Positions 10,247 through 20,192 are shown, counted from the first letter of the stretch. The stretch: DNA of 64,000 nucleotides from Carpediemonas membranifera (GCA_019828565.1 JAHDYR010000007.1:124001-188000); one strand, 5' to 3'. Translations and numbers: made by a program. The notes: generated by a model not told the origin, from the letters alone.

Positions 10247-11164
10247 GTGGCAAAAGGCGGGAAGTGCACTTTTGCCAGCTTCTTGGAGGGGCTTGAGGAG
10301 GTCTGGTGGAGGTTCCAAGGGGCGCCAGCCAGCGATGTCCTGGTCTTGTATGGCTCCTTTCCCTTCCTCAGGGCGGATGGTTCAGGGGCGAGGTATGCGA
10401 GGTTTGTTGCGGACCTTGTTTCCACACAAAACATGTCTGGCGAAAACCCAAAAGGGAACCTTATTGCAGGGACAGGGAGCATCGCCCCACACGGGGCTGC
10501 TGTCCCTTATTCCCCATGCGTCCGTTCCATCTCTCCTTCCACCTTCACGCCTCCTCCTGGCCATTCGGCCGGCGCCTCCGCTGCCCAGCGGTCCCCAGAG
10601 GGGGAGGTGCATTACCAGGGGTTATGCACTCCGATCCCTATCGAGTCCTTGGCCCGAGTACGGCCTGGACTCCGATTTCGGGGGCGCCGCCTCTTTCCCG
10701 GGAAGCAGGGCCCTCTTCGCACTCCGACGGGGGATCCCATATTCCCCTCCGGGCCCCAGGGTAGTCCCTTGCCTTGTGGCGGCAGGGGCTTCACCGCTCC
10801 TTCTCGGGAGTCCCCGACTCCTGGCCCGGCGACTCCTCGGGGTTGGGAGGCGCATTTCCTGCGGACCATAGCTGACGATTTTGCCCAGGTGGACGTCCTG
10901 GCCAGCCGGTGGCGGGAGCGTGCCGCTGCCTTTTCCTACCTGGCTCAGAATTACCGTGACGAGGACCTGAGTCCCCACGAGTCTAAGTCGGCTCGGGGTT
11001 TCGACGCTGAGCTGAGGGGCCAAATGCGGGTCTATAAGCGCCTTCGTGCTCGCATAGACGCCCGGCTGCACCAGCTGGTTGCCATTCACGCCCCTCGTCC
11101 TGTATCTTGTGGTCGCAGCCCGGTTGTTTCCTTCCTGGGTCGCGTCACTCCCAAGAGGTTGTGA
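10247..11164 (+). CDS. Antisense ORF in the LINE 5' region (ORF0-like), up to 305 aa
   Basis: This open frame runs opposite to all other LINE frames and faces away from ORF1. It is open upstream of 10247 (GTG); the first ATG is at 10434. The C-terminal ~115 residues (from WEAHFLRTIADDFAQV to the Arg-rich end) have strong protein character: amphipathic helices, clear codon bias and no low complexity. The overlapping minus-strand frames lack these features. No homologue is recognised. Human L1 has an antisense ORF0 in its 5' UTR; this may be an analogous, independently evolved antisense gene driven by a bidirectional 5' promoter. Coding status is inferred from composition only. Confidence 0.5.
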   Translation: MAKGGKCTFASFLEGLEEVWWRFQGAPASDVLVLYGSFPFLRADGSGARYARFVADLVSTQNMSGENPKGNLIAGTGSIAPHGAAVPYSPCVRSISPSTFTPPPGHSAGASAAQRSPEGEVHYQGLCTPIPIESLARVRPGLRFRGRRLFPGKQGPLRTPTGDPIFPSGPQGSPLPCGGRGFTAPSRESPTPGPATPRGWEAHFLRTIADDFAQVDVLASRWRERAAAFSYLAQNYRDEDLSPHESKSARGFDAELRGQMRVYKRLRARIDARLHQLVAIHAPRPVSCGRSPVVSFLGRVTPKRL

Positions 11165-12188
11165 GTCCTGGTAAACACCGTGATGGTTTATGCCTTTTGG
11201 CTTCGGCTGGGCGTTTCTTGTGGGGCTGTGGACGGGGCCCTCAGCGCTCCCGGTCTGTTGTCCGGTATGGCTGGTGTACTGGGGGCCTGTTGTGGTGGCC
11301 CTGTTGCCTATGCCGGCGGCGGGCGGCGATCCCGGCTCTCGTGGCGATGACGTCCACAAGCCCGGTCTTGGGCGGCATGAGAGCACGGGCGCCGGAGTAG
11401 TGTGGCCCAGTGGCCTCCCAGTGAGAGCCTATTGGCCGCCGGTCCCGGTGCTCTCGGGTTACTTTGCCATATGGCCCCAGTTAAGTTGTCTGAGGCAATC
11501 GTGTCGCAGTGCCTCTGGGGCCTACTGCGGGTACCGGTTACGGTAGGGGTTTCAATCATAAAGGTGGCGCAGTACGCTTGTTCGCGTTGATTTCCCTTGT
11601 GGGTTTGTGCGAGGAGCGTTTAGTTGCGTCTGGTCCCCTTGTGGGTCCCAGGAGCATGGGCGGTAGGTTTTGTTTGTTGTTAGAGTACTGTGTATTCTGT
11701 CAACGCTTTCCTACCGAGGCTAACTTATTCCCTTTTGGGTGGTTTTTGCCTCTGTGCATTTTTGGGCACACGAGGACGATCATCTGTTGCTCGACATAGC
11801 TTGGCGCACGGCGAGGTATACAGGGCAGGGGAGTGGGCTCCAGGTGAGGTGGTGCGCACCTCACCTGGAGCAGCCAGTTGTCCTCTGCCGGCCCGCTCTG
11901 GCGCTAACCTGCTTCGCAACGGGCGATCTCCTCCGGGGAGCAATTTGCTTCCCCAATGTGCCCTATGGCTAGTGGGTTAGGAGAATACTTCCCATTTCTG
12001 CTCTCGTGCCCCAGAGCAGACGAACTCTTGGTCCTGAAATTACCATTTGGTGGATGCTGGCGCCGCGGGGCACCGTCGCTCGCTTCGAGCTCGAATAGCT
12101 TTCAATGAGATCCGATAAATCCCGATTGCCAGCTTTTGGCCTTTTTCCGGTTGGTTTCGTCAACTTCCCATACCGGACATTTCAACTG
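11165..12188 (-). promoter_or_regulatory. LINE 5' leader region
   Basis: This is about 1 kb with no convincing ORF at the 5' end of the LINE. It contains repeated CCCTTNTGGG words (11592-11602, 11634-11645, 11728-11740) and a perfect 15-bp-stem hairpin at 11837-11871. It probably holds the internal promoter. Confidence 0.45.
11837..11871. repeat. Perfect inverted repeat, 15-bp arms, 5-nt loop
   Basis: The arm gctccaggtgaggtg at 11837-11851 is exactly reverse-complemented at 11857-11871, with loop gtgcg. It is the strongest hairpin in the LINE leader and could be an RNA structure or a protein-binding palindrome. Confidence 0.85.
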
Positions 12189-12203
12189 GATGTTCTTGTG
12201 ATC
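12189..12203. repeat. Target-site duplication, copy 2 (15 bp)
   Basis: Identical to 1418-1432 (gatgttcttgtgatc). It lies inside the Gypsy-1 RNase H codons and marks the 5' end of the inserted LINE. Confidence 0.93.
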
Positions 12204-13088
12204 TGTGAGTACGGTGAATGGCTTCAGCTTGAGAATCTGGCTAAACTCTGGCCGGGTGATGCAGTATATGACTGCGTAGAGCTCTTGCTCGACCGTCGCC
12301 CAGCGGCGTTGGGTCTCTGTGAACGTCTTTGAGAAGTACGCGAGGGGTTTCTTCGTGTCGCCCTCGTGTTGCCACAGCACTCCGCCGGCTGCGATTGTGG
12401 ACGCGTCTGTCTCAAGTGTCCACTTGCAGGTCAGGTTGGGTAGTGCCAATGCCTTGTTGTCGGTGCACAGCTCCTTCAGAGCCGCGAAAGCCTTGTCGTG
12501 TTCCTCAGTCCAAGGGAGCTTGTCTAGCTTCTTGGGTGACCCCTTGAGGAGGGCGTTGAGGGGGACTGTGGCTGAGCTGAGTTGCGGGAGGTAGTTTGCG
12601 AGGTGGTTAAACTTGCCCATCGTGCGTCTGAGCTCTGTGACGGTGGTGGGGGCGGGCAGCTCCTTCAGCGCGGCGACGCGGCCTGGGCTCACCGAGCGGC
12701 CGGAGCTGTTGATGATGAATCCGCAGACCTCCACTTCGGCGGCGCCGATGGTACATTTGTCCGCACGGAGGCGCAGGCGGTTGTCCTTGGCTCTCTGGAG
12801 GGTGAGTCTCAGGGTGTTGAGGAATCCTTCTTCGGTCCGTGCGTAGAGGAATATGTCATCCACGTAGACCCGGTGGCCGGGGATGCCATCTAGCACGGCC
12901 TCCATCGCTCGTTGAAACTTGGAGGGGGCGTTCTTAAGTCCAAACGGGACCCTGAGGAACTCGAATTGGTGCCCGGGGACTACGAACGAGGTAAGGGGGC
13001 TGGCCGGCTCCATCAGCTGCTGCCAGTATCCGGACCGGAGATCGAGTGATGCAAAGTAAGAGCATCCGCCGGCTTCGTGGGGCAGGTC
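12189..13088 (-). pseudogene. Gypsy-1 reverse transcriptase palm and RNase H, N-terminal part
   Basis: This frame carries FGLKNAPSKFQRAM, the catalytic YVDDIFLYA, the RT-RNase H linker (GFIINSSGRSVSPGRV) and RNase H motifs LETDAS and ATVEQELYAVI. It runs into LTDHKNI, where the LINE interrupts it; the codons read beyond 12189 belong to the LINE. It is separated from the upstream frame by one extra G at about 13088-13090 (GAGGGACC where GAGGACC would keep the frame). Confidence 0.88.
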
Positions 13089-15250
13089 CCTCAGATCGGG
13101 GGAGGGGAAAGGCGTCGTCCTTCGTGGCGTCGTTAAGATCGTTGAATGCGACGCAGAAGCGGGGTTCGCCGTTCTTCTTGGTTGCCATCGTGTGGCGGCT
13201 GGCGTGCTCGGACTGGCTGTCTCGTATGATGCCGAGCTTCTTCATCTTCTCGATCTCGGAGAGGGCGGCTGAGCCAGCCTCTCCGACAAGCTGTCGAGGA
13301 CGGCACTTGAGGTGAAAATCGCGTGTGAGTTCGATCTTGTGAGGCTGTAGTTTGCTGCCTTCGGGCGGGAGAGCCGGGTCGAACACCTCATCGAACTCCT
13401 CGACGATGCTTCGGACCTTGTTGGCGAACTCGGTGCCGTGGTCGTCCGGGATCGCGACGGCGAGCGAATGCTTCGAGTCCGAGGTTGACGCCGCTTCGAA
13501 GACGTCGGCGTCGATCATGTTGTGCTCTTCTAGATCGTCCTTATCATCCGGCTTCTCGGACGGGAGTATCAGTAGGCGGTCGTTGAGGACGTAGCCGATG
13601 TGCCTGAGGAGGTCCTTGCCGATCAGCATCCTGTCGCTGGTGCCTGTGATCATGTGGACGTCCCAGTCGAGCGTGACGGTTTTGCCATCCATGCCAGGGA
13701 GTGTGATGGACATGGTGGCGATCTTGCCCACGGAGATAACGCGGTCGTCCGCGGCGAACAGGCGGAGGTCCGACTCGCGCCATTGGATGTTTCCTGGTAT
13801 CTTTGGGGCGAGGTGCTCGGATATGACGCAGACATCTGCGCCAGTGTCGAGCTTGGCTGGAAGTTGGACGGTTCCGGCGACCGTTACGGTTGTCTGTATG
13901 GGAATGGAGGTCGTTTGGACCTCGCCGACGGCGCCATCGCGTTGGTTCGCTCCGCAGTCCTTGGTTGTATGCTTTGAGTTCCAGCCATGCCTGTCACACC
14001 AGCGATTGAAAGACTTCGGGATGTAGAAATGCTCCTTGTCCTTAAACTGCTTGAACGGGTCCTGGCCTTCGACCTTGTGGGCCTTCGGCTTCAGCGGCTG
14101 GCCCTCGCGAGCAGAGGTGTCCTTGTTCGAGCACTGACTGTTATCATGCGGTGCCTTGTTGTCGGCCGGGATCGGCTTCGTCTTGGTCGACACGGCATAG
14201 GCCTGCCAGGGGACGACGATCTGGCCGAGATGGTCGGTCTCGAGGGTCGAGAGGGCGTCTATGCAGTCGCGGGCGGGACGCCAGTTGCCGTCCGAATCCC
14301 GCTCGATCAGCGCCTCGTATAGCGGGATCGCGTCGTCGTCGTATCCCTTGAGGGCGACAGACCGGACCGCAGCGCGGAGGGCGCTGTCGGGGATCTTATG
14401 GTAGCCATCGGCCTCGACGACGGGGTTGTACCCGTCGCACGCCTTCTGCAGGCGCAGAGTGTTAAGGCGGTGGGCCGCGTTCTGGCCGTACAGTTGGGTG
14501 CCCTTGCTCGTGATGGCCTTGAGGCGTGCACCGCGGTCGAGTGTTGGCATCAGGGTAAGGTACAGGTGAGGCAGGATGGTCCTGGCCTCGGCGCGAAGCT
14601 GGTCACGCACGGACACGGGGGCGGAGGGGGCGGCCGTTGCCGCTGACGGGAGAGAGTTGACGATTCTCGCGACATCCGCGGCCGATCGGGCCGGTTTGTC
14701 GTCCAGGGGGTTCGTTAGCGTCGCGAAGGTGAGGGTCGCATCCGGGTCCGCCTCGTGGCGGTCGTGGCTGGCCGTGCAGAGGCTGGCGAGCTTATCGTTC
14801 AGCTCGGCCTCGGCGCGGTCGTAAACAGCCTGCATCCGGCGCATCGCCGGGTCGAGAAGCGGGCTGTCCTTATAGGTGTTGGCGGCTGCAGCACAGAGCA
14901 AGAAGAGATCGTCCTGCAGAGCGTCGATGATCGCGCGGTATCTTGCGCGGCACGACGTGGCGTGTCTGTCAGGTTCTTGCTTGGCGTGTTGTGCCTGCGA
15001 GACCACGTCAGGGATAAGGGAGTCCCAGAACGACTCGAAGGTCGGGAACGTGGAGGTGGGCCGCCATGTGGCTTGTAGAAGCTCGAGGGTCTTTGCCGTG
15101 AATGCGTGGGGGAAAGAACGGGGTCTTTTGACGTTACCGACTTCCCGTAACCAGATCTCGTACCCCGTTGTGAGGGAAGAGACGTCTATCACGGATAGAC
15201 CACTGTGTGATTCTGTAGAAGCAGAATATCGATATTGTGCCATTGTTGGC
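13089..15250 (-). pseudogene. Gypsy-1 gag, protease and RT fingers
   Basis: Gag sequence is followed by a zinc-binding stretch (WCDRHGWNSKHTTKDC) and then an aspartic protease with DTGADVCVIS and a GKDLLRHIG flap/end motif. The RT start comes next (EIEKMKKLGIIRDS, FCVAFNDLND, DDAFPLPR). The N-terminal end joins the gag start frame (15545-15250) by a frameshift near 15250-15290. Protease and RT residues look intact, so the breaks are single-base indels rather than advanced decay. Confidence 0.85.
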
Positions 15251-15545
15251 TTGCGCAGGTAGATCTGTTTACATAAACTGCACTGGCTCTCAGCGCCACG
15301 AGTTGGGTCATCTTCCTGGTCCCACCAGCAGACTTGTACTCTGTGAAACGCTTGAGGAACCACCGCACACTGGCCTCCTTGAGGTCCCGCAGTGTTGGCG
15401 CCTCTTGGACGCTGGCCTCGAGCTGCACGTTACCACTTTTGGCTTCAAGAGCCGCAGTGAGCTTCTCGATCATCTGCGCCTGTCGTTCCGATAGGGCCAT
15501 GAGCTTCTCTAGGGTTCCGCTTGATTCATTGTTGTTGTTAGCCAT
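15189..15545 (-). pseudogene. Gypsy-1 gag N-terminus, coiled coil
   Basis: It starts at ATG 15545 with an Asn/Ser-rich tip followed by a heptad helix (LEKLMALSERQAQMIEKL), a common gag multimerisation element. The frame ends at 15189, but the protein-like continuation is in the next frame from about 15250. Around 15269-15288 it contains the sequence gtttacataaactgcactg, which is also present in every unit of the tandem array. Confidence 0.7.
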
Positions 15546-15862
15546 TGATCAATGTAGCTCTTCTAGGATCCTCAATGAACGAATGAACTGCTTTAACCTG
15601 CGGGGCAGACCCAACTATAAATATCACATTACAAGGTTGACCGTCATCGGTGGGGTCAACGCGTGCGCAGATGCAGAGACGCACGCAAGCAGGCAAGGGA
15701 ATGTGTACTTAGCCTGCGTGAAAGAACGCATGCCGGGTTCAAGATTTCCTCACCGCGGCGCGTTGTTATCGCCTCCACCGTTAATCTCGCAAATGGCCTT
15801 GTTAACGGAAGCCTTCACCGTGCATATCTTGGAAGGCATCGGAGTCTATTGAGCTGCCTGCA
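15546..15862 (-). promoter_or_regulatory. Gypsy-1 leader, probably including its 5' LTR
   Basis: These 317 bp upstream of gag have no supported gene. A tataaatat-like stretch (15615-15625) might be promoter sequence. The LTR ends and tRNA primer site cannot be identified without the other LTR. Confidence 0.4.
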
Positions 15863-15987
15863 TTGATCATTTCTTTTCAGGGTTCATCAGCTAGCAGCAT
15901 CCCTCAAAACACAAGAAACCAGCATCATACAACACAAAGCGTCTTTACTACTAGTTACAACCGCTTTCGACCACTAGTGTCTCTCAC

Positions 15988-16103
15988 AACAGACGATGAT
16001 GACGAAGACGACGATATGAGCTTCAGACGCCGGCAATGGACGACAGATGAGCGCGTAACAGACGAGCACAGACGAGCACAGACGATGGACGACAGACGAC
16101 GCA
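15988..16103. repeat. Degenerate CAGACGA short tandem repeats
   Basis: Repeated CAGACGA/CAGATGA words occur, including three in-register 10-mers (acagacgagc). An open frame across the region would encode an Arg/Asp-rich peptide without an ATG at its start, so I do not call a gene. Confidence 0.55.
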
Positions 16104-16254
16104 TCTTTTCGTGCAGACCGACGACTGAAAGCACGAAAGCCAGATGGTACAGACGAGGGCTGAAGTGGGTGAGTGGAGGTAGTGTGCCACGCAGGATAAG
16201 AATACTTGAGTCTACCACATAAGTAAAACCGTAAACTGCACCTTACCGATTCGA

Positions 16255-16942
16255 TGGACGCCCTCACGGATGTTTGGCAGCGAATCAAGTTATTATATCA
16301 CAACACACGGCAACCAGACAAGACATTGGCCTTGAAACTGAAGGAGAATCCGTTTGTCCCCGTCTCTTCCGCCCATTTTTACTCAGCTATCATCCGTTTC
16401 AGCGTGTCGGGGACCAAAGCTTCCAGCTGAAGCGCCGCTACAGCATAATATTCGTATCAATTACGCTCATCGTCTTCTGCGTGTCCATTATGGCCGGCCT
16501 TGTGATTTTGGGGTACCAGGAAGAGCAATACATCCTATGGCTCACGGTCCTGCTCATGTGGGCCTGCTGTCTCATGTGGACGTTCAAGAACCCCCGTGAG
16601 TACCTGCTTGACGGTGAAAAGGAGATCTGCACGTATCGAGTTGGGAGGAAGAGCGTTGTTGTGAACTATCACAACATTTACATCAGATTGAGAAAGAGTA
16701 AGAGCACGGGCAGGAGGGTGCAGTACCAGCTGATATTCAACGGGCAGCAGCTCGAACGGCAGTCGATCACCACCCGCAGCACGCCAAACCTGCAGAACCT
16801 GAGGAAGCTTGGACAACAGATTGCTGCCAATCTCAACATCAACTACTTCGACGAGTTGAACATGAGCAGACATCATGTCATCCGGCATACTCGTCGTAAC
16901 GATGTGCTCGATACCCTCGATGAGGAGGGCGAGATGGCTTGA
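16255..16942 (+). CDS. TMEM249-like two-transmembrane protein, one frame break
   Basis: The N-terminal frame from ATG 16255 (MDALTDVWQRIKLLYHNT, then LKENPFVPV) shifts at about 16400-16420 to the frame that holds the rest. That rest has two transmembrane helices (IIFVSITLIVFCVSIMAGLVI and LWLTVLLMWACCLMW), then NPREYLLDGE, and a soluble beta-rich domain ending NLNINYFDE. The NPF motif before the helices, two helices, and a LNINYFD-like end resemble TMEM249 proteins, an auxiliary subunit family of CatSper-type flagellar channels. The break fits one missing base, or a 23-nt GT...AG segment (gtgtcgg...ttccag) whose removal restores frame. The family call is from memory of its features and needs a profile search. 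The neighbour is another ciliary gene. Confidence 0.5.
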
Positions 16943-17061
16943 GAGAAGCGGCGTGCATGGTTTACTTTTCATGTGGTTTGACGTTTCTCGTGCTATAAAT
17001 GCTCTTGGTGCAGCTGCTGACCGAGTTGTGAGTTCCTCGACTGGGGCCAAGACAAGAGTCG

Positions 17062-17958
17062 ATGCCAACGATCTACACGCATTGGGTTTCGACCAGCTAT
17101 ACTACAACATGGTGCACACGCGCATTCTGCTGCCATATACTCTCAATCTTACTCATTGTCTTCGTAACTCTTCTGCTTGCGGCATACGGCGATGTGTGGG
17201 ACAACACAGCGACCGAGGAGCAGTATCCAACAGTGAGTTCGGATCATGAGCTAATTGCAATCGCGCATCTCTCCGATGGCAGCTTCCTTGGCTGCTCAAC
17301 GTCGAACAACATTGCCCGAGTTTTCGACGAGAATGCCCGCCCATGCACCATCACTATCACCACCCCGAACGCCACACTAGGCTATTCTACCAGTAACCTG
17401 ACCATATCGGCGACGATCCCAGTCTCGAGCTCCGTTGTCGTAGGGCTGAGCCTTTTGAGCCCGCTTTCACTGAAACTTGACGGGAAAGTCACTGTTGAGG
17501 CGTCACCAGTACTTGCCATACGGTTCCCGAGCCTCTACTATACCAGTGAGGCCCACATGTTCGGTACACTCGAGATAGTCCAACGAGACTCCGTCATTGA
17601 GGGCCAGTCCATCACTATCCCCTCTGCTTGGCCCCAAGACCCTCTGACTGCACTCGACGTCGACCCTGTGATGATCATGAGAGCTGAGCTGGCCAATAAC
17701 TGGACCACCGTGGCCACCAACACGTACACGCACACCAGGACGGGTCCCGGGCCGAGTGTCACGGCAACGGCTGAGCTGCGGCTCCTACCGACCACCGTCA
17801 CATACACCCGCGGGTTATACGCCACGATGGTCCATGCTGTGGGCCCACTCGCTGTGATTTTTTCTGTATGCTGGATAGTGATCCGAGGCTGGGGATTGAG
17901 GACACTAGTGCTGGGCGGTTACCTGAGAGGCAGACCAGTAAGACCTAAGGATATGTAA
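17062..17958 (+). CDS. TMEM231: TMEM231 homologue, transition-zone membrane protein, 298 aa
   Basis: It starts at ATG 17062. An N-terminal membrane helix (HILSILLIVFVTLLLAAYG) is followed by WDNTATEEQYPTV, which matches the EEQPTV signature after the first helix of TMEM231. Next come a lumenal beta domain with GLSLLSPLSLKL, GTLEIVQRD and N-glycosylation sequons (NLT, NWT), and a second helix near the C-terminus (GPLAVIFSVCWIVIRGW). Length and topology match the family (~300-316 aa). TMEM231 belongs to the MKS complex at the ciliary transition zone and controls protein entry into the flagellum. The reading frame is intact. Confidence 0.78.
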   Translation: MPTIYTHWVSTSYTTTWCTRAFCCHILSILLIVFVTLLLAAYGDVWDNTATEEQYPTVSSDHELIAIAHLSDGSFLGCSTSNNIARVFDENARPCTITITTPNATLGYSTSNLTISATIPVSSSVVVGLSLLSPLSLKLDGKVTVEASPVLAIRFPSLYYTSEAHMFGTLEIVQRDSVIEGQSITIPSAWPQDPLTALDVDPVMIMRAELANNWTTVATNTYTHTRTGPGPSVTATAELRLLPTTVTYTRGLYATMVHAVGPLAVIFSVCWIVIRGWGLRTLVLGGYLRGRPVRPKDM

Positions 17959-17998
17959 ATATGTAAAGATGAATCCTTTATGCGAGTAATACGAATGC

Positions 17999-19273
17999 CT
18001 AGTCCTGCCCCTCGGCCTCCCACCGCCTCAGCCCGCTCATAAACGACACTGCCTGCATGGCGTTAGCCCTGAGCTCAGCCTCGTTGCTACACCAGTGCAG
18101 CTCGTCATTAGGGCTCAGCGTGGCCATGTCAACGACGTCCGTCCGGGCGGCGGGGTCGGCTCTGACCCAGGTGTTGGCAAAGATCATGTCCGTAAGGGCA
18201 ATGGCCTTGGGAAGTGTCGTTCGGCCCGATTTAGCACCGTTCAGTAGTGCTAGTATTGAGTCCTTGCCAACCTCGAACGCCCTCCTTATCCTGAGACGGT
18301 TCGAGAGGGCCACAGACCTTCCGATATTGTTCCATGCAGCCAAGGGATCCAGGATGTCCATGTAGCGGCGACGGAAGGGCGTTACAGCACGTCCTGCCGA
18401 AGTATGCGCGAACCTACGGATACGAATGAGCTCGTTGAGGTCCTCGGCGAGGGGAGCAAGTACTGGTGGAAGCGGCCTTGGGAAGGCGTCGCTGGACGGA
18501 TCCATCGCCTCAAGCTCCTCGGCGGGGATGGGGCCGCATATACTAAGACCGTTGTTGTCCCAATCGAACGTCGCGTAATACTCTACGAACATTGCCAGGC
18601 CTTGCAACGGTGATACCACGCGGCGGGTGGCGAAGATGTGGAGGAGCATCGTCTGTAGCGAGTATGTGCTGATCAGACTGTGGTGGGAGCCAAGGATACG
18701 TGCCTCGTAGGAAGCCCAGGCCTTCGTGATAATGACGGTGCGCTTGAAGAGGTCGTTCTGTCCAAACTGACGGTTGACCCTCTCAAAGAACACTGCAGTG
18801 AATATACCTGCCGACTGAGTGGCCGAGATGTCGATGGGGATCGATCCCACGCGGCACTTGATGATCATCACCTCAGCGAAGATGGGCGTGACGTCGGTAA
18901 TGGCAAAGGGCGCATTCGGACGTTCCTGTGCCTCCTCCAGCTTCTCCTTGAGGGGAATGAACCAGTTGTTCATCACATGAGGCGGGAAAAGGCAGGCAAT
19001 GTCGATATCGCCATCGGGAAGGTACGTTCGGATTGGAACGCTCCCAACGGGCAGTATCGGGCATTCCCCATGGCATTCGATGATAAGGGACTTCACAAAG
19101 TCAAATACGCCTGCTCTATACTCGTCAGCGGCCTGCATCGGCTGTATCGCAGCAATTATGTCAGCAACACGATGGCAAACAGCGGAAAGGCAAAACTCCC
19201 CCCATCTAGCATCTGAGTAATGCCGTAGTTCAGTAGCCATGCTTTCATTGCCACTAGGAGCAGCAGCAGCCAT
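17999..19273 (-). CDS. PAP/OAS1-type nucleotidyltransferase, about 424 aa
   Basis: The chosen start is ATG 19273 (MAAAAPSGNES); the frame is open a little further upstream, with another in-frame ATG at 19312. The nucleotidyltransferase core has the GS of GSVPIRTYLPDG and the metal-binding DGDIDI, with a third Asp in PIDIS. The following helical domain contains FKRTVIITKAWASYEARILG and SLISTYSLQTMLLHIF, typical of the large plant/protist family annotated as PAP/OAS1 substrate-binding-domain proteins. Members of the fold add nucleotides to RNA 3' ends, but the substrate of this subgroup is not established. The C-terminus (about 140 residues) is not recognised. Confidence 0.75.
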   Translation of the reverse strand: MAAAAPSGNESMATELRHYSDARWGEFCLSAVCHRVADIIAAIQPMQAADEYRAGVFDFVKSLIIECHGECPILPVGSVPIRTYLPDGDIDIACLFPPHVMNNWFIPLKEKLEEAQERPNAPFAITDVTPIFAEVMIIKCRVGSIPIDISATQSAGIFTAVFFERVNRQFGQNDLFKRTVIITKAWASYEARILGSHHSLISTYSLQTMLLHIFATRRVVSPLQGLAMFVEYYATFDWDNNGLSICGPIPAEELEAMDPSSDAFPRPLPPVLAPLAEDLNELIRIRRFAHTSAGRAVTPFRRRYMDILDPLAAWNNIGRSVALSNRLRIRRAFEVGKDSILALLNGAKSGRTTLPKAIALTDMIFANTWVRADPAARTDVVDMATLSPNDELHWCSNEAELRANAMQAVSFMSGLRRWEAEGQD

Positions 19274-19491
19274 GTTCAGAACAATCGGCACTGAGCGTTC
19301 GAGTCGCAACATAGGCAAACATAAATCAAGTAAATCTCCTAACCGGCTGAAGACGGCATGTTACGACCATTTGAAAGGTCTAGCAGACTGGCTGGACGTT
19401 TCAAAAATCGTGAATTCTCCAAATCATGCACTCAGATTTGCTCGACTGCTGCTGTTCTACACCAGCTATTTACGTACGCCTATGTATGTAT

Positions 19492-20082
19492 TTACAGGAA
19501 GGGGTTNACGATCCGCTNGACCCCGTCCTCCCGGACAACCTTGATGACGAACTTGTCGAGGGGCTGGTTGATGATGTACCTCTCGGGGATCTCCTTCATG
19601 CAACCCTTGAGCACCTCGATCGCCTCTTCCTCGCCCATGTCAGCCTTCCAGTGCCTGTCGAAGTATGCCAGCGCGTAGTGGCCGAAGTAGCCATGGGCAG
19701 CAAAGTTCAGCTGGGACAGGGAGCCGAGGTAGTCCATCCAGTACAGTTGGGCCCCGGTCCCGTCCACACCGCCGAATAGTATGTTCACGTTGTACGGGTG
19801 CTTGCGGAGAGCCGTCGCCAGCTCGGAACGGATGAAGTTGACGCTTGCATTAACTGAAAGCGGGCTCTCGTAACTGATGTCGTACAAATTGAGGTTCTTT
19901 TGGATGTAAGAACCAAAGTGGTCTGTGTCTCCGGCCTCCCCTGTGATCGCCATGGCTCTGTTCTTGCCGAGGGGCATGATCTTATCACTATCGCTCTTAA
20001 GCATCGTGATGGAGTGAATGGACGACGCATCAGCCGCCAATACTACAAAACCCTTTCCTGTTAACCCGAGGAGTGAGTCCAT
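19492..20082 (-). CDS. PSMB2: 20S proteasome subunit beta type-2 (beta-4)
   Basis: 196 aa from ATG 20082. It starts MDSLLGLTGKGFVVLAAD without a propeptide or catalytic N-terminal Thr, as in the non-catalytic beta-4 subunit. Family signatures are ITGEAGDTDHFGSYIQKNL, YNVNILFGGVDG, LYWMDYLGS and FAAHGYFGHYAL. Two ambiguous bases (19507, 19518) affect two C-terminal codons. It would sit in the beta ring of the 20S core. It is transcribed divergently from the roadblock gene across a 176-bp gap. Confidence 0.95.
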   Translation of the reverse strand: MDSLLGLTGKGFVVLAADASSIHSITMLKSDSDKIMPLGKNRAMAITGEAGDTDHFGSYIQKNLNLYDISYESPLSVNASVNFIRSELATALRKHPYNVNILFGGVDGTGAQLYWMDYLGSLSQLNFAAHGYFGHYALAYFDRHWKADMGEEEAIEVLKGCMKEIPERYIINQPLDKFVIKVVREDGVXRIXNPFL

Positions 20083-20192
20083 TGCTTTGTGCTGATATCA
20101 ACCTCGTTGTCAAATTGATGAAACCTGCGAAATACTCAGGTCGGCGCCTCGCCATGGTAAGTCTGTATGTGCGTGTACGAGTGGAGTATTCG

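Larger units (their letters stand above)
1433..12188 (-). mobile_element. Full-length non-LTR retrotransposon (APE-type LINE), 10.76 kb, nested in Gypsy-1
   Basis: The element lies between two 15-bp target-site copies and reads on the minus strand. Its 3' end, at the left, is a simple tail: on the coding strand AAATTT(CTTT)5. From 5' to 3' it has a leader of about 1.9 kb that contains an opposite-strand ORF, a long ORF1 region (10241 to 6403), a 573-bp spacer, ORF2 with AP endonuclease and reverse transcriptase (5829 to 2788), and a 1.35-kb 3' UTR. Target-primed reverse transcription normally leaves such variable-length duplications and short repeat tails. The element is unusually long for a LINE. 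ORF2 is intact, while ORF1 is broken several times at homopolymers. The clade is not assigned. Confidence 0.92.
12189..15862 (-). mobile_element. Gypsy-1 (Ty3/Gypsy chromovirus-like), 5' part
   Basis: Read on the minus strand, this holds a leader, gag, protease, reverse transcriptase and the first part of RNase H. The rest continues at 1432-1 beyond the LINE. The order PR-RT-RH-IN with a C-terminal chromodomain-like segment defines a Ty3/Gypsy element of chromovirus type. The left LTR is outside the window; the right LTR boundary cannot be fixed without its partner. Confidence 0.85.

Noticed and set aside
15863-16222. 119-aa Asp/Arg-rich ORF
   Set aside because: No ATG start; composition follows the CAGACGA repeats.
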